From Ziziphus jujuba (Eukaryota; Streptophyta; Magnoliopsida; Rosales; Rhamnaceae), in assembly GCF_031755915.1 (NCBI RefSeq), contig NC_083379.1:27900001-27964000 (forward strand): DNA of 64,000 bases, written 5' to 3'. The notes beneath the pieces are model-generated. The model made no database searches and was not told the origin of the DNA. It was given only the letters and a program-made list of their open reading frames with translations. Both the position numbers and the translations under genes were made by a program. Below are positions 23,875 to 34,562 of the stretch, one piece after another (the first letter of the stretch is position 1; every line of letters begins with the position of its first letter).

Positions 23875-24638
23875 TTGACACGGAAGGAGGTTTTTAGAGG
23901 CCAACTACAAATGCAACAAAAGAGAGAAGCCAAGAGGCTTAAAGAGAGGGCTAGTATGACACCAATGGTTCCACCACCCATTCAAAAGGGGAAAGGTGAG
24001 CTTGCTGTCCAAGGTAAGTGCTCAAAAACCCAGGTTGAATGGAAAATTTTGAACAAACCCGAGAGTGACAAACTTGGAGAAGAAGCTGAGAGTGATGCAA
24101 AATTCAGTGAAACCATGAGTGAGAAAGGAAAAGAAAGAAAAGAAAGGAAAAATAAAAATTTTTAGCTGAGTTTTTGGGATGTTAATAAAGCCATCTTGAG
24201 TAAGAAACCATTGCTGGTCATGAATTATAAAGATGCTTATTTAAAAATGTTTTTGTTGTATAGAACCTTATTTACCTTGCTGAGAGCTTTACTTTATGGA
24301 AATTTGAAAATTAGTAAGAGATTATTTGCTAACTTTAAAAAGAGTAATTTTTACCATAATGAGCATGTATTTCTAGATTTTTTTGTGATAGTATTTGACC
24401 TAGGAGATTTGGTTGGGTTGTACTTACGAAAGGAGATGTTTCCAAAATAAAGAAAGTCAATGCTTATGCCACGTGTGGATAAACCTTTTCAAGTTTTGGA
24501 GCGGATTAATGAGAGCTAAAAACTTGATTTAACAGGTGAGAATAATGTTAGTGCCACATTTAATGTTGCTGATTTATCTCATTTTGCTGCAGGTGATGAC
24601 TTTGATTTGAGGGCAAATCCTTTCCAAGAGGAGGGGAA
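23875..24638 (+). pseudogene. G1 pol remnant with scrambled core
   Basis: After a Lys/Glu-rich linker (23875-24165) and KKPLLVMNYKDAYL (about 24207) the sequence jumps to the end of the integrase core (RTLFTLLRALL, about 24260-24300). It then jumps back to a piece of RT thumb-side sequence (LFANFKKSNFY, about 24325-24357) and forward again to the integrase C-terminal part (VFDLGDLVGL, about 24391). It then runs by AYKLDL-like and SATFNVADLS motifs to the PPT. RT palm, RNase H and integrase DDE are absent. G2 and G5 have the same joins. The frame continues into the 3' LTR. Confidence 0.82.
24626..24638 (+). other. G1 polypurine tract
   Basis: AAGAGGAGGGGAA directly before the LTR start TGATACGAATCC. 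It is also read as codons for the Phe-Gln-Glu-Glu-Gly-Asn part of the polyprotein. Confidence 0.85.
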
Positions 24639-25445
24639 TGATACGAATCCGCTCGTTCCCGCACAACCGACAACCCGCTGGGGTGCTGACCCGATATGGA
24701 TGAAGACTGGGCTGATCACTAAGGCTCAAACTAAGAGATTTAAGGAAAAATTTCTGCCTTTATCCAGGGAGTAACTCATTCTCAAGAAGGCTTGTCCATA
24801 TCCGAAGATAAAAGGCCTGTTTTGAGCGTACAAGTGGTGGAAGCTAATACAGACCTGGGTAGCAGTTTTGGTGCATTTATGGATTCTAGACAATGGGAAA
24901 TGGGGTCAAATCTTCTTGATATCACTAAGAAGTCATGAGGGCTGGTCAAGGCTGAAGCTAAGCTGGTCATTTAAGTGGTGTTCACATGGAAGAGAAATTG
25001 GTCCGGTTTTGTTGTATTTTCCGCTGGCTTTGCTGTATTTTTCTGAGTTGGCTCTTTCTTTTTCTTCCAAGCAAGTGCAATGTGTGGGACTCCATAGTAA
25101 TATTCTTTGGCATCCTACAAAGCATATAGAAGCTGATTTGGAGCTCAAATTAGTCAAAGATTGGTCAAAGTCGACTTAGTCAAAAAGCTTGAATTTTATA
25201 CAGAAAATTATTTGTGAGATTGAATTCTCTTTGTTCTTTTGAACACCTAAAACACCATTAGTGAATGAGTGTTTTAGTTCGACTTATCAATAGGTCTTTC
25301 ATCACCTGGTGTGGCATGTTCATTATATACTAAGGTTTCTAATCACAAGTTGGTTAGGGGTCAGGTGACCATTTGAACTTGAACATAATTAGATCTGGGC
25401 TAATATAATTTCGGTTTAAGCATAAGTCATCCTAGGTTCATATCA
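24639..25445 (+). repeat. G1 3' LTR
   Basis: An 807-bp partner of 20245-21033 ending TTCATATCA, followed by the GTAGG duplication. Its tail frame is open from the PPT across the boundary, with small indels. Confidence 0.92.
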
Positions 25446-25450
25446 GTAGG

Positions 25451-25775
25451 TATAGTGGAAGTTAATTTTGATAATGAACTTATTACTATTGCTATATGTT
25501 ATGTAGCTAATGTTTATGTATGTGAACTTAGTTATTAACCTTGGACTATATTGAAGTTAAGTATGACTTGTATTGGAAATTTGATTAGCCTTAATTTACT
25601 TTGTAATAAGGTTATGTGGTGTGGGACCTATGGAATTTGAATGCTTGTAATTTTATTTATGATGGACTAATATCTTGGTATGTGGAGGTTAAGGTTTCTA
25701 TATTTTATTTACATGGTCTTTTTGTAATTGTTGAGGTTTGTATTACTTGATGTTTTCTTAAAAACCTCCCTAATA
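25451..25775. other. Interval between G1 and the next LTR
   Basis: AT-rich and without features. Because G1 is a clean insertion, this is the continuation of the sequence that ends at 20239. Confidence 0.45.
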
Positions 25776-26184
25776 TGATGAGAGCTCACTTGTACCCATA
25801 CAATCAACAACTCGTTGGAGTGCTGATCCTGTGCAACTGAAGATCGGGCCAATTACTACGGCACAAGCTAAGAGGTTTAAGGACAATCTTGTTAGCTTCA
25901 TTCAAAAAGTAAATAAATCTCAAGAAGGTGTATTAATATTAGAAGATTCAATGTCCATACTAGCCATCCAAGTTGTGAAGGCCGAACTGGACTTGAGAAG
26001 CTATTCTGGTACTTTTGAGGACTCCGGGCAGCAAGGAACGAGTTTGCTAGTTTATGAACGTGATTGAGCTCACCAAGAGGCTATGGAATCATGCCAAGGT
26101 AGAAGCAAGGATGTACAAACACATAATTTGTGCACACACTTCAACTTTGGCTGAATTATGCATGAATGGCGCAGAGTAGAAGTA
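25776..26184 (+). repeat. Truncated family R LTR (subtype beta)
   Basis: Begins TGATGAGAGCTCACTTGTACC and includes the tail-coding region (open 25831-26067). It stops after about 409 bp, where a second LTR begins. Its wording (PVQLK..PIT.AQAKRFKDNLVSFIQ style) matches the G3 LTR, not G1 or G2. Confidence 0.8.
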
Positions 26185-27294
26185 TGATGAGAATCTGCTC
26201 GAACCTGCTCAACTGACAACCCACCGGGGTGCTGATCCATTATGGATGAAGATTGGGCTAATCACTAGGGCTCAAGCTAAAAGATTCAAGGACAACCCGG
26301 CTGCTTTTATACAAGGAGTAATCCATTATCAAAATGGCTTGTCAATACCCGAAGATACAAAGCCCGTTTTAAGTATCCGAATGGTGGAGACCGATATGGA
26401 CCCATGTAGCTATTTACATGCAAATATGGACTCCGGGTAGTAAGAAATGGTTCCAACACTTCATGGATTCAATGAATATCACTAAGAGGTTATGGAATCA
26501 AGCTAAGTCAGAATCAAAAGCAAACAAAATGGGCTTGTGTAGTAGAAGGAGTTTTGGCCGGAAATTGCTGTATTGTTTGCTGACTTTACTGTATTTTGCT
26601 GAGTTGACATTTTCTCTTTGTTCCAATCAATGGAAACGTGTGGGACTCAATGATCATCCTATTTGGCATCCTACAAGGCATATGGAAGCTGATTTGGAGC
26701 TTAAATTGGTCAAAGATTGATCAAAGACAGCTTAGTTAGAAAGACAGTCAATTTGTTTCCTAATTTGATTTTGACTTTTTATTGTAGGAAATTAGTATTT
26801 TATTTGGCTTCTATTTATTTGTTTTCTGGACACATAAACTTAGGAAAGTTATTATTTTATTGTTTTCATTGTAAATTAATTAATTTCTAATTCAAAAGAA
26901 AAAAATTAATTAATCAAAATTAGATTAGGAAAGGAGAGAGAAAATTCAGCCAAGCTTGGTTTCCTAATCCTTTTGGCTGGTTTTGTCCTAGGTTTTAGGG
27001 GTTTATTGTTTTGTGACTCTAGCCTATTTAATGGCTTATTTTTGAGGAATAATACACCTTCAATATTATTTAGAAAATTATTTGTGAGATATAATTCTCT
27101 TTATTCTCTTTGAACACCTAAAACACCATTAGAGAGTGAGTGTTTTAGCTTTGACTTATAAGTAGGGCTTCCATAACCTATTGCCAATCATTGGTTGGTT
27201 AGGCTTTAAGGTTTTCCCATAAGAACTTGAACTTAATTGAGATCCAGACTAATATAATATGGATTTAGGCGCGAGTTGACCTAGGTTCGTATCA
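26185..27294 (+). repeat. G4 5' LTR (subtype alpha)
   Basis: An 1,110-bp LTR from TGATGAGAATCTGCTCG to TTCGTATCA. The tail-coding frame at 26246-26440 is open. GCCTATTTAATGGC near 27014 is the TATA-like stretch. Confidence 0.88.
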
Positions 27295-27296
27295 TT

Positions 27297-27308
27297 TAGT
27301 ATCAGAGA
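27297..27308 (+). other. G4 primer binding site, mutated
   Basis: TAGTATCAGAGA in place of TGGTATCAGAGC, at the expected two-base distance from the LTR. Confidence 0.75.
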
Positions 27309-28218
27309 CAAGATTTTACTTAGGTTTGACCCATCTTATTTGCTTTATTTTATTTTATGTTAATTTGCAATTTTATCATTAGGTTAAGATTGCTTTTATT
27401 ATCATACACATTTGCATATTAAAAAAAAGAAAATTATCCCTAGTCAAATTAGGTTTTCTTGTTTTACTGTATTTTTACTTCCTAGTTGTCAGTTGTTTTT
27501 CATCATTGTTCTTGTTAATTTAGTTTATTGTTGATTTTTCTTTGCTGTTTTGATCTTAAATATTTGTAGTCATATATTCAAAAAAGAAGAAGAAGGAGGA
27601 ATTGCGGCAACATATATAAATTTAAAAAAAAATTGCAAATTTGTATTTTTGATGTTGGTGGTCATGGGTTTGGTGGCTTCTTGGTGTTGGATTTGCAATT
27701 TTTTTGTTGGTTCTTGCTACTGCAGTCGAGGTCATATATGTGAGTGAAAAAAAAAAAGCCAAATATAAAAAAAAAAAAAAATTTGTAGAAGTTCGATTTT
27801 TGTTGAATTTGGAGTTTGAATTTGTTTACTGGAAATTTGTGGAGCTGCTAAATTGTTGCTTATTTATTCAATATTTGGAGTTTCTGGAATTTTATATTGC
27901 TACTGGAAATTTGTATTTTTTTTGTGCTAAAACTATTTGGATTAAAATTAGTTAAAGTATTTTATACAAAAACTTTAATTACAAAGAACAACAACCAACA
28001 ACTATCCTATATTTTTGTTCAATTTGATTATTGTTCATGTTTGAATCTCTTTCTCTATATTTATTCCTTGAATTATTGGTTCATTCATACTCTAGACATC
28101 TTTTATTTCATTCCAAAAATTTACTTGTTCATTTACCTTGTTTTTGCTTAGAAAAGCCGAGAACTAGGTTTTATTAATTCACTCGATATTGCTTGCTTTT
28201 TGCTACTGTTTTGTTGAT

Positions 28219-28281
28219 AAGTTTAATTAAAACATACTTATGATCTAATTGCTATTTAGTGGGTGTTTTAATTAGAAACTT
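28219..28281 (+). other. Conserved leader hairpin (G4 copy)
   Basis: AAGTTTAATTAAAACA (28219-28234) and TGTTTTAATTAGAAACTT (28264-28281) can pair as in G1 and G2. Confidence 0.5.
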
Positions 28282-28447
28282 TGAGATAATTCTTTGAGCA
28301 GAAAAAGGCAAGAGACTGTGAGCTTAAAAGAGGGTTAAAAGCTAAAACTAGTGTGCAAACACGATTGTTGAGACTTTGTTTGAGTGAAACACGTAAGGGA
28401 GCGATTTTGGTGAGGTTCTATTTTATTTTTGTGTTATTCATAATAAC

Positions 28448-28720
28448 ATGGCAGATTCAAGGGTTAGATGAGGAAATGTACCTTTAAGAATTAATGAAGA
28501 GGAATCCGTAGGATTCAAGGGTGATTCTTGAGCTTCGGAAAATGGAGGTGAGCACACGGACATGATGGCGGTATTGGAGCAATTACAGCGGATGAATGCT
28601 CGCTTTGATCACCTAGATCAAAGTATCGAAAGGTTGGAAACATCACAACGAGGGCCGAATCTAAGGTTAGATGTACATGGAGGCCGAGGTCAAGGTCAAG
28701 GAGGCCGTGGTCCACCTAGA
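28448..28720 (+). pseudogene. G4 gag, N-terminal fragment
   Basis: Begins MADSRVR and continues with LRINEEESVGF and MMAVLEQLQRMNARFDH, colinear with G1 gag residues 1 to about 90. It ends in the Gly/Arg-rich stretch (GGRGQGQGGRG). Stops lie near 28469 (TGA) and 28531. After about 28720 homology stops. Confidence 0.8.
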
Positions 28721-28735
28721 GCCAAGTTGAATTGG

Positions 28736-28825
28736 TCTATGATAGATTGAATCCATAATTTTAATTTTATGTATATGTGATGTTTATTAGATATATGGCA
28801 CTTAGGGTTCTAATATAGAAATTCA
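28736..28825. other. Filler between G4 and G5
   Basis: About 90 bp that match neither element. The outer about 230 bp expected at the end of the G5 3' LTR are missing here, so this is a deletion junction with unassigned sequence. Confidence 0.45.
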
Positions 28826-29691
28826 ATCTCACAAAATAAATTCTAAATATTATTAAAGTGTGTGTTCCTCTTCAAAAATAAGCTTTTAAATAGGCTAGAA
28901 AGAACAAATTATCAAGGTAAAATTGGCCACCAAAAAATAGGGAACCTAGTTTGACCTAAATTCACCTCCTTTCCTATTCTAATTTGGATTAATTAATTCA
29001 TTTCTTTTGAATTAGGAATTAATTAATTTACAATAAAAATAATAAAATAATAACTTTCCTAAGTTGATTTTTCTAGAAAATAAATAAAAGACTAATTTCC
29101 TAAAACAAAAAGTTAAAATCAAATTAGGAAACTAAAATACTATCTTTTTGACTAAGTTATCTTTGACCAATTTAAGGTCCAAATCAGCTTCCATATGCCT
29201 TGTACGATGCAAAATAGGATTATCATGGAGTTCCACATGTTGCCCTTGCCTAGATCAAAGAGAAAATCTCAACTCAGCAAAATACAGTAGAGCCAGCAAG
29301 CAATACAGCAAAACTGGCCATCTTTCTCTCTTATGCACAAGCCCCTTTTTGTTTGCCTTTGAGGTTGCCTTAGCTTGATTCCATGACCTCTTAATATTAT
29401 CCATTGAATGCATGAAGTGTTGGAACCACTTCTTGCTGTCCGGAATCCATATTTGCACAAAAACAGCTTTCCAGATTGGTATCGGCCTTCACCACTTGGA
29501 TGCTTAAAATGGGTCTTATATGTTCGGGTATTGACAAGTGCCTTTGAGATTTAATTATTCCTTGAACATAAGCAGCCAAGTTGCCCTTAAATCTCTTAGC
29601 TTAAGCCCTAGTGATCGGCCCAGTCTTCATCCATATCGGGTGATCACTCTAGCGGGTTGTGTATTGTGCAGGCTTGGACGGATTCTCATCA
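28826..29691 (-). repeat. G5 3' LTR, truncated
   Basis: Starts at 29691 on the minus strand with TGATGAGAATCCGTCC after the PPT. It matches other alpha LTRs until about 28826, where the last about 230 bp are lost. The tail frame is open in part (29397-29579). Confidence 0.85.
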
Positions 29692-29705
29692 TTCCTCTCC
29701 TCTTG
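29692..29705 (-). other. G5 polypurine tract
   Basis: On the minus strand CAAGAGGAGAGGAA, one base different from the G1 and G2 tracts. Confidence 0.8.
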
Positions 29706-30296
29706 AAAAGGATTTGCCCTCAAATCAAAGGCATCACCTGTAGCAAAAGAAGATAAGTCAGCAACATTAAATGTGGCACTAACATTGTACTCACCTGTTA
29801 AATCAAGTTTGTAGGCATTCTCATTAATCCGCTCAAAAACTTAAAAATATCCATCCACATGCGGCATTAGCTTTGACTTTCTTTGTTTTGGAAGCCTCTC
29901 CCTTTGTAAGTGCAACCAAACCAAATCTCCTGGGTCAAACGCTATCACAACAAAATCTACAAATATATGCTAAACAATGCAGATAAAGTTCTATACAACA
30001 AAAGCATCTTTAAATAAGTATCTTTATAATTCATGATTAGCAATGGTTTCTTAGTTAAAATAGCTTTATTCACATCACCAAGACTAATATAAATTTTTTT
30101 ATTTTTTCCTCTCTATTATTTCTTTTTCTTTCTTTCTCTCAGTTTGGCCCTTACTTTTGGCTTTTTCAGCCTTACTCACACTCTCGGGTTTCTCTTCCTG
30201 TCTCACTCCACTCTCGGCCTTTTCATGGTTTTCCCATTCAATTTAAGTCTTCGAATGCTTACTTTGAACAGCAAGCTCGGACTTACCTTCTTCGAT
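29692..30296 (-). pseudogene. G5 pol remnant
   Basis: On the minus strand: linker with KGKSELAVQ-like and EWEN motifs (about 30290-30230), a Lys/Glu-rich run, KKPLL-MNYKDTYLKM (about 30045-30010), then YRTLSAL (about 29995). This joins directly to DFVVIAFDPGDLVWLHLQ (about 29955-29905) and continues with NENAYKLDLTGEYN and SATFNVADLS to the PPT. The RT piece kept in G1 and G2 is also gone. Several stops. It shows the same order as the rearranged G1 and G2 cores. Confidence 0.78.
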
Positions 30297-30960
30297 TGAT
30301 GGTTGTTGGTTGTTGTTCTTTGTAATTCAAGTTTTTGTATCAAATCCTTTAACAAATTTTAATCCAATTGCTTTAGCATTTGAAATTTAAATATCCAGCA
30401 GCAAAATTAAACTTCCAGCAACTCCAAATATTGAATAAATAAGCGACAACTCGGCAGTTTCCATAAATTTCCAGCAAACAAATTTCAAACTCCAAATTTC
30501 AATAAATCGATTTTTTTATTCGGCTTTAATGCTTTTTGTTTTTTTTTTCACTCACAGAACTGAAAACACAACTCCAGTAGCAAAAATCAACAACAAAATT
30601 GCAATTCCAACACAAAAATTTCAACAAACCTGTGACCTCCGAAATTCAACTTGCAAATTTTATATATTTTTTTTTGGCCACAAACCCCTCTCTTTTTTTC
30701 TTTTTTTTTGAATATATGAATGCAAATAATTAAGATAAAAAACAGCAAAGAAAAATCAACAATAAACCAAATTAACAAGAACAATGATAAAAAAACAACC
30801 AACAAACTAGGAAGCAAAAATACGGTAAAACAAGGAAACCTAATTTAAATATGCAGAATGTGTATGATGATAGAAGCAACCTTAACCTAATGCTAGAATT
30901 TTAGATTAACATAAAAATAAAGAAACAAAATAAAATAGATCAAACCTGAATAAAATTTGT

Positions 30961-30972
30961 CTTTGATACCAA
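30961..30972 (-). other. G5 primer binding site
   Basis: On the minus strand TGGTATCAAAG, a one-base variant of the initiator methionine tRNA site. Confidence 0.8.
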
Positions 30973-30973
30973 A

Positions 30974-31998
30974 TGATACAAACCTAGGTCGACATGCACT
31001 TAAACCCGCATTATACTAGTTCGAATCTCAATTAAGTTCAGATTTTAAAGGATTGACCCCAAGCTCTAATCAACCAGTGATTAGAAACCTTGGTATAATG
31101 AAGACACAACAATAGGTGATGGATATCCTATTGATAAGTCAAAATTAAAACACTCATTCTCTAATGGTATTTTAGGTGTTCAAAAAGAGCAAAAAGAAAT
31201 TTAGTCTCACAAAATAAATTCTGAATATTATTAAAGGTGTGTTCCTCCTTAAAAAAAAAGCCCTTAAATAGACTATAAAGAACAAAATCAAACCCTTATT
31301 ATCTAGGTAAAATCAGCCACCAAAGAATAGGAAACCTAGCTTAGCCGAAATTCTCCTCCTTTCCTAATCTAATTTAGATTAATTAATTCTTTTATTTTGA
31401 ATTAGGAATTAATTAATTTACAATAAAAATAAAAAAATAATAAATTTCCTAATTTGATTTTTCCAGCAAATAAAAAAATAAAAACCAAATAGAAGACTAA
31501 ATTCTTAAAACAAAAAGTCAAAATCAAATTAGGAAACTAAGATACTATCTTTTTTACTAAGCTATCTTTAACCAATCTTTGACTAATTTAAGGTCCAAAT
31601 CAGCTTCCATATCCCTTGTAGGATGCCAAATAGGATTATCATAGAGTTCCACACGTTTCCCTTGCCAGGATCAAAAAGAAAATCTCAACTCAGCAAAATA
31701 AAGTAGAGCCAACAAGCAATATAGCAAAATTGGCCATGTTTCTCCCTTGTTCGCACAACCCCTTTTTTTTTGGCCTTTGAGGCTGCCTTAGCTTATTTCC
31801 ATGACCTCTTAATGTTATCCATTGAATCCATGAAGTGTTGGAACCATTTCTTGCTGTCGGGAGTCCATATTTGCACGAAAACAGCTTCTCGGTTCCATAT
31901 TGGCCTTCACCACTTGGATGCTTAAAATGGGTCTTGTATCTTCGGATATCGATAAGTGCCTTTAAGCCCTTAAATCTCTTAGCTTGAGCCCTAGTGAT
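30974..31998 (-). repeat. G5 5' LTR, interrupted by C2
   Basis: On the minus strand it ends TTTGTATCA at 30974. Its first bases are missing because C2 inserted at 31998/31999 within the tail-coding part (the ITRAQ codons). The remaining part beyond C2 is not in the window. Confidence 0.85.
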
Positions 31999-32883
31999 TG
32001 TTGAAATGTGGTGATATTGCCATAATGTGCAAGGTAGTTTGGTTACACTTGCACTCTTTGTTTTGCAACATCAAAGACCAAGCATTATTTATGTTTATGC
32101 ATTTTTATTTTATCCTGTAATGTTTAAGAACAATATCCTTTCTGTAATGCCCTAAGCTCATTAACTATAGCTTAGGGCCTTTTTGTCTAGTTACTGGAAT
32201 TGTATTTCCAGCAACATAAGTCCACTTCCTTGGATGCTGTTTGAAGAAGGTTTGGGATTTGGATATGAATTTTGGATATAATAAACTAGAAAAGAAGACG
32301 AAGCAGCAGCAAAAAGAATGGCCCAATTTGGAGCTGGGAAGGCTGAGTTAAGCCCAAAACAATCTGACCCTTGTGCAGTTTTGTTGCCCAGAAATTTGAG
32401 CAAAACTGCCTCAGGTTTGCTTATTTTTGGATGGGAAAATGGGCTTTGTTTTATCTGGTTTTTGGCTAGAACACAGTTTAATATTCAAAAAGGCTTCCTT
32501 CCAATTTTCAAGTCAAATGGAGCTGGTTTTCAAATTCAAATGCCTTTGACAAGCAGAACTGCCCATTAAAGAAGGTTTCTTGCATGCCCAGCACATTGAT
32601 TAGAGTTAGTTGAGGTAGTTTGGCTTGGTTGGTTACTTTTAATGCTTTTGTATTTATTGCTCAATATGACAGCATGTCTTATTGTCTTTTTGATGTATTT
32701 ATAAGTATGAAAATTGTAATGAAAACGTGAGGAAGTAATATTCAAAAAATTTTTGAAAAACAACCGAAAAAAAAAAAAAAAACAAAATCAAGAACCAAGA
32801 ACCAACAACAATCATTCTTGACTAACACCTTGAATGATTGTGCTCTAGGGTACAACAACATAAACCTACACCAAATTCCATCA
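31999..32883 (+). repeat. C2 5' LTR
   Basis: From TGTTGAAATGTGGTG to TTCCATCA, about 885 bp, with the PBS immediately after. Only one copy is present, so the right border is set by the PBS (a CA at 32880 is also possible). Confidence 0.78.
32696..32705 (+). promoter_or_regulatory. Possible TATA box of C2 LTR
   Basis: TATTTATAAG about 190 bp before the LTR end; placement suits an LTR promoter. The sequence is the only evidence. Confidence 0.35.
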
Positions 32884-32895
32884 TGGTATCAGAGC
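32884..32895 (+). other. C2 primer binding site
   Basis: TGGTATCAGAGC directly after the LTR. Confidence 0.85.
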
Positions 32896-33088
32896 ATAGT
32901 GTAATTTCTTAGAACCTTGTGAGCTTTCAACCTAGACCATTTTATTTGTGAGAGGATCCCCCACCTAAAGCCTTCCAACCGAAACCAAAACCTCCCAAAA
33001 AGGCTAGTTGAAACTCACCAAAACACCACCACCCGAGAGCTTGTCCTTGTGTCCATTTTTCAAAACTTTTCAAAAACCATTTTTTCAA

Positions 33089-34005
33089 ATGGCCTCACAA
33101 TCCTTTGCAACCCCAACACCACCTAAGTTTGAAGGCCAAAACTATTTCATTTGGAGTATAAAAATGAAAGCCTACCTTCAAGCCTTTGGTTTATGGGAAG
33201 TCATAGAAGAAGATTATGTAGTGGAAGAGTTGAGAGCTAATGCAACCCAAGCACAAAGAAATGCACATGAGGCCAAAGTTGCCAAGGGGTTCAAGGCCCT
33301 CACTGCCTTGCACTCCTCCGTGAGTGATTCCATTTTTACAAGGATAATGTCATGTAGAAGTGCTAGAGAGGTTTGGATAAAGCTTCAAGAGGAATTCCAT
33401 GGAAATACTAGAACTTGGCAAATGCAAGTTTTAAACCTAAGTAGAGAGTTTGAGACCTTGAAGATGAAAGAGAATGAGCTTGTCAAGGATTTCATAGAAA
33501 GGATGCTCAAAGTGGTAAATCAAATATGGGTCCTTGGTTAGCAATTGACCGATCAAAGGGTAGTAGAGAAAGTATTGGTGAGCTTACCCGAAAGGTTTGA
33601 AGCTAAGATTTCCTCTCTTGAAGAATCTAGAAATCTTAGTGAAATAACCTTGAGTGAGCTCATCAATGCTCTTCAAGCAACCAAACAAAGGAGAGCCATT
33701 AGAAAGGAGGAGACCATAGAGAGTGCATTCTATGGTGGCCAGGCAACAAAAAGAAGAATAAAGGAAGGAAGAGCAACAACACCAACTAAACTGGTTTTAC
33801 AACGAACAACAACAAAAGTGGATGGAATCAATAACAACAACAACAAAGCCATCAAAACCGAGGAGGGCATCCACCTTGCCCTCATTGCAAGAAGCTTGAA
33901 CATCCACCATCCAAGTGTTTTTGGAGGCCGGATGCATCTTGTGAAAGATGTGGAGGAAAATGCCACATTGCCAAAGTATGCAAGCAAAAGAGACAACAAG
34001 CCAAT
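33089..34005 (+). pseudogene. C2 gag
   Basis: The internal ATG at 33089 (MASQSFATPTPPKFEG) is preferred over 33008 because it matches the C1 start. DUF4219-like N-terminus FEGQNYFIWSIKMKAYL, then the UBN2 region (FTRIMSC, WQMQVLNL, DQRVVEKVLVSLPERFEAKI), then Asn/Lys-rich sequence. A TAG at 33539 interrupts, but the register continues at once (LTDQRVVEK). A frameshift near 33740 moves the rest, including the zinc knuckle CERCGGKCHIAKVC (about 33935-33976), to another frame. The knuckle fits C-x2-C-x4-H-x4-C. Broken. Confidence 0.87.
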
Positions 34006-34562
34006 GTGGTTAATGAAGAAGCCGAGAACCTATTTGTGGCCACATGCCTTAAGGCCACAAGTAGTGGTCTCGGTTGGCTTATGGATAGTGGTTGCTCACA
34101 CCACATGAGTTTCCAAAAGTATGGTTTTATGGAGCTTGACCGAAACGACAAAACCAAAGTGAAGATTGGTGATGGCCGGTTCATGAAAGTAGAAGGCAAA
34201 GGAGATGTGTGCTTGAACATCAAGGAAGATACCAAAATTATAAAAGATGTGCTATATGTTCCTAGTTTATGTGAAAACTTGCTTAGTGTAGCACAATTGG
34301 TAGAAAGAGGCTTTGCTTTAAATTTTGCAAAAGATAGATGTATTATATATGATGCTTGTGGTAATGAGCTGTTTAAGGTACCATTGAAGGATAAAAGCTA
34401 TGGATTGGACCTAGTTAAGAATGAACAAGCCTTAAAAACCAAAGTGGAGTCCATTTCTCAAATTTGGCATAAAAGGCTTGGGCATTCTAGCTATGGTGCC
34501 ATGAAAAACACCAATGCCATTGTGAAGGACATGCCAAAGATTGAGGAGATGAGAAGCCTATG
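34006..34562 (+). pseudogene. C2 protease and integrase N-terminus (5' part)
   Basis: Protease active site WLMDSGCSHHMS at about 34080-34110 with an intact DSG, then NVLYVPSL-type and NLLSVAQLVERGF motifs. The GAG-pre-integrase domain IWHKRLGHSSYGAMKN at about 34460-34510 ends in the first half of the integrase zinc finger (SLCDV). G2 has inserted inside the codons after SLCDV. The open frame continues into the G2 LTR to 34653, giving a 215-codon chimeric frame. Confidence 0.88.

Larger units (their letters stand above)
20245..25445 (+). mobile_element. G1: complete non-autonomous gypsy element, family R
   Basis: LTRs at 20245-21033 and 24639-25445 flank 3.6 kb. The TSD is a perfect GTAGG on both sides (20240-20244 and 25446-25450). 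PBS TGGTATCAGAGCC lies two bases inside the 5' LTR and PPT AAGAGGAGGGGAA abuts the 3' LTR. The interior has a long leader, gag, protease and a scrambled pol remnant. RT, RNase H and most of integrase are absent. The body is intact as an insertion but could only have moved with borrowed enzymes. Confidence 0.95.
26185..28735 (+). mobile_element. G4: 5' part of a family R element
   Basis: Has a complete 5' LTR (26185-27294), a PBS with two mutations, a full leader and the first third of gag. It is then cut and abuts sequence from the opposite-strand copy G5. No 3' end of its own was found. Confidence 0.85.
28826..31998 (-). mobile_element. G5: minus-strand, heavily deleted family R element
   Basis: From right to left: 5' LTR (broken by C2), PBS TGGTATCAAAG, part of the leader, then a jump directly into the linker region of pol (gag and protease are deleted). 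The scrambled pol core follows, then the integrase C-terminal part, the PPT and a 3' LTR lacking its outer end. It carries the same first pol join as G1 and G2, plus a further deletion. Confidence 0.83.

Noticed and set aside
27550..28151. Series of hydrophobic frames in the G4 leader
   Set aside because: T-rich leader DNA translates as Phe/Leu/Ile runs; not conserved between G1, G2 and G4.
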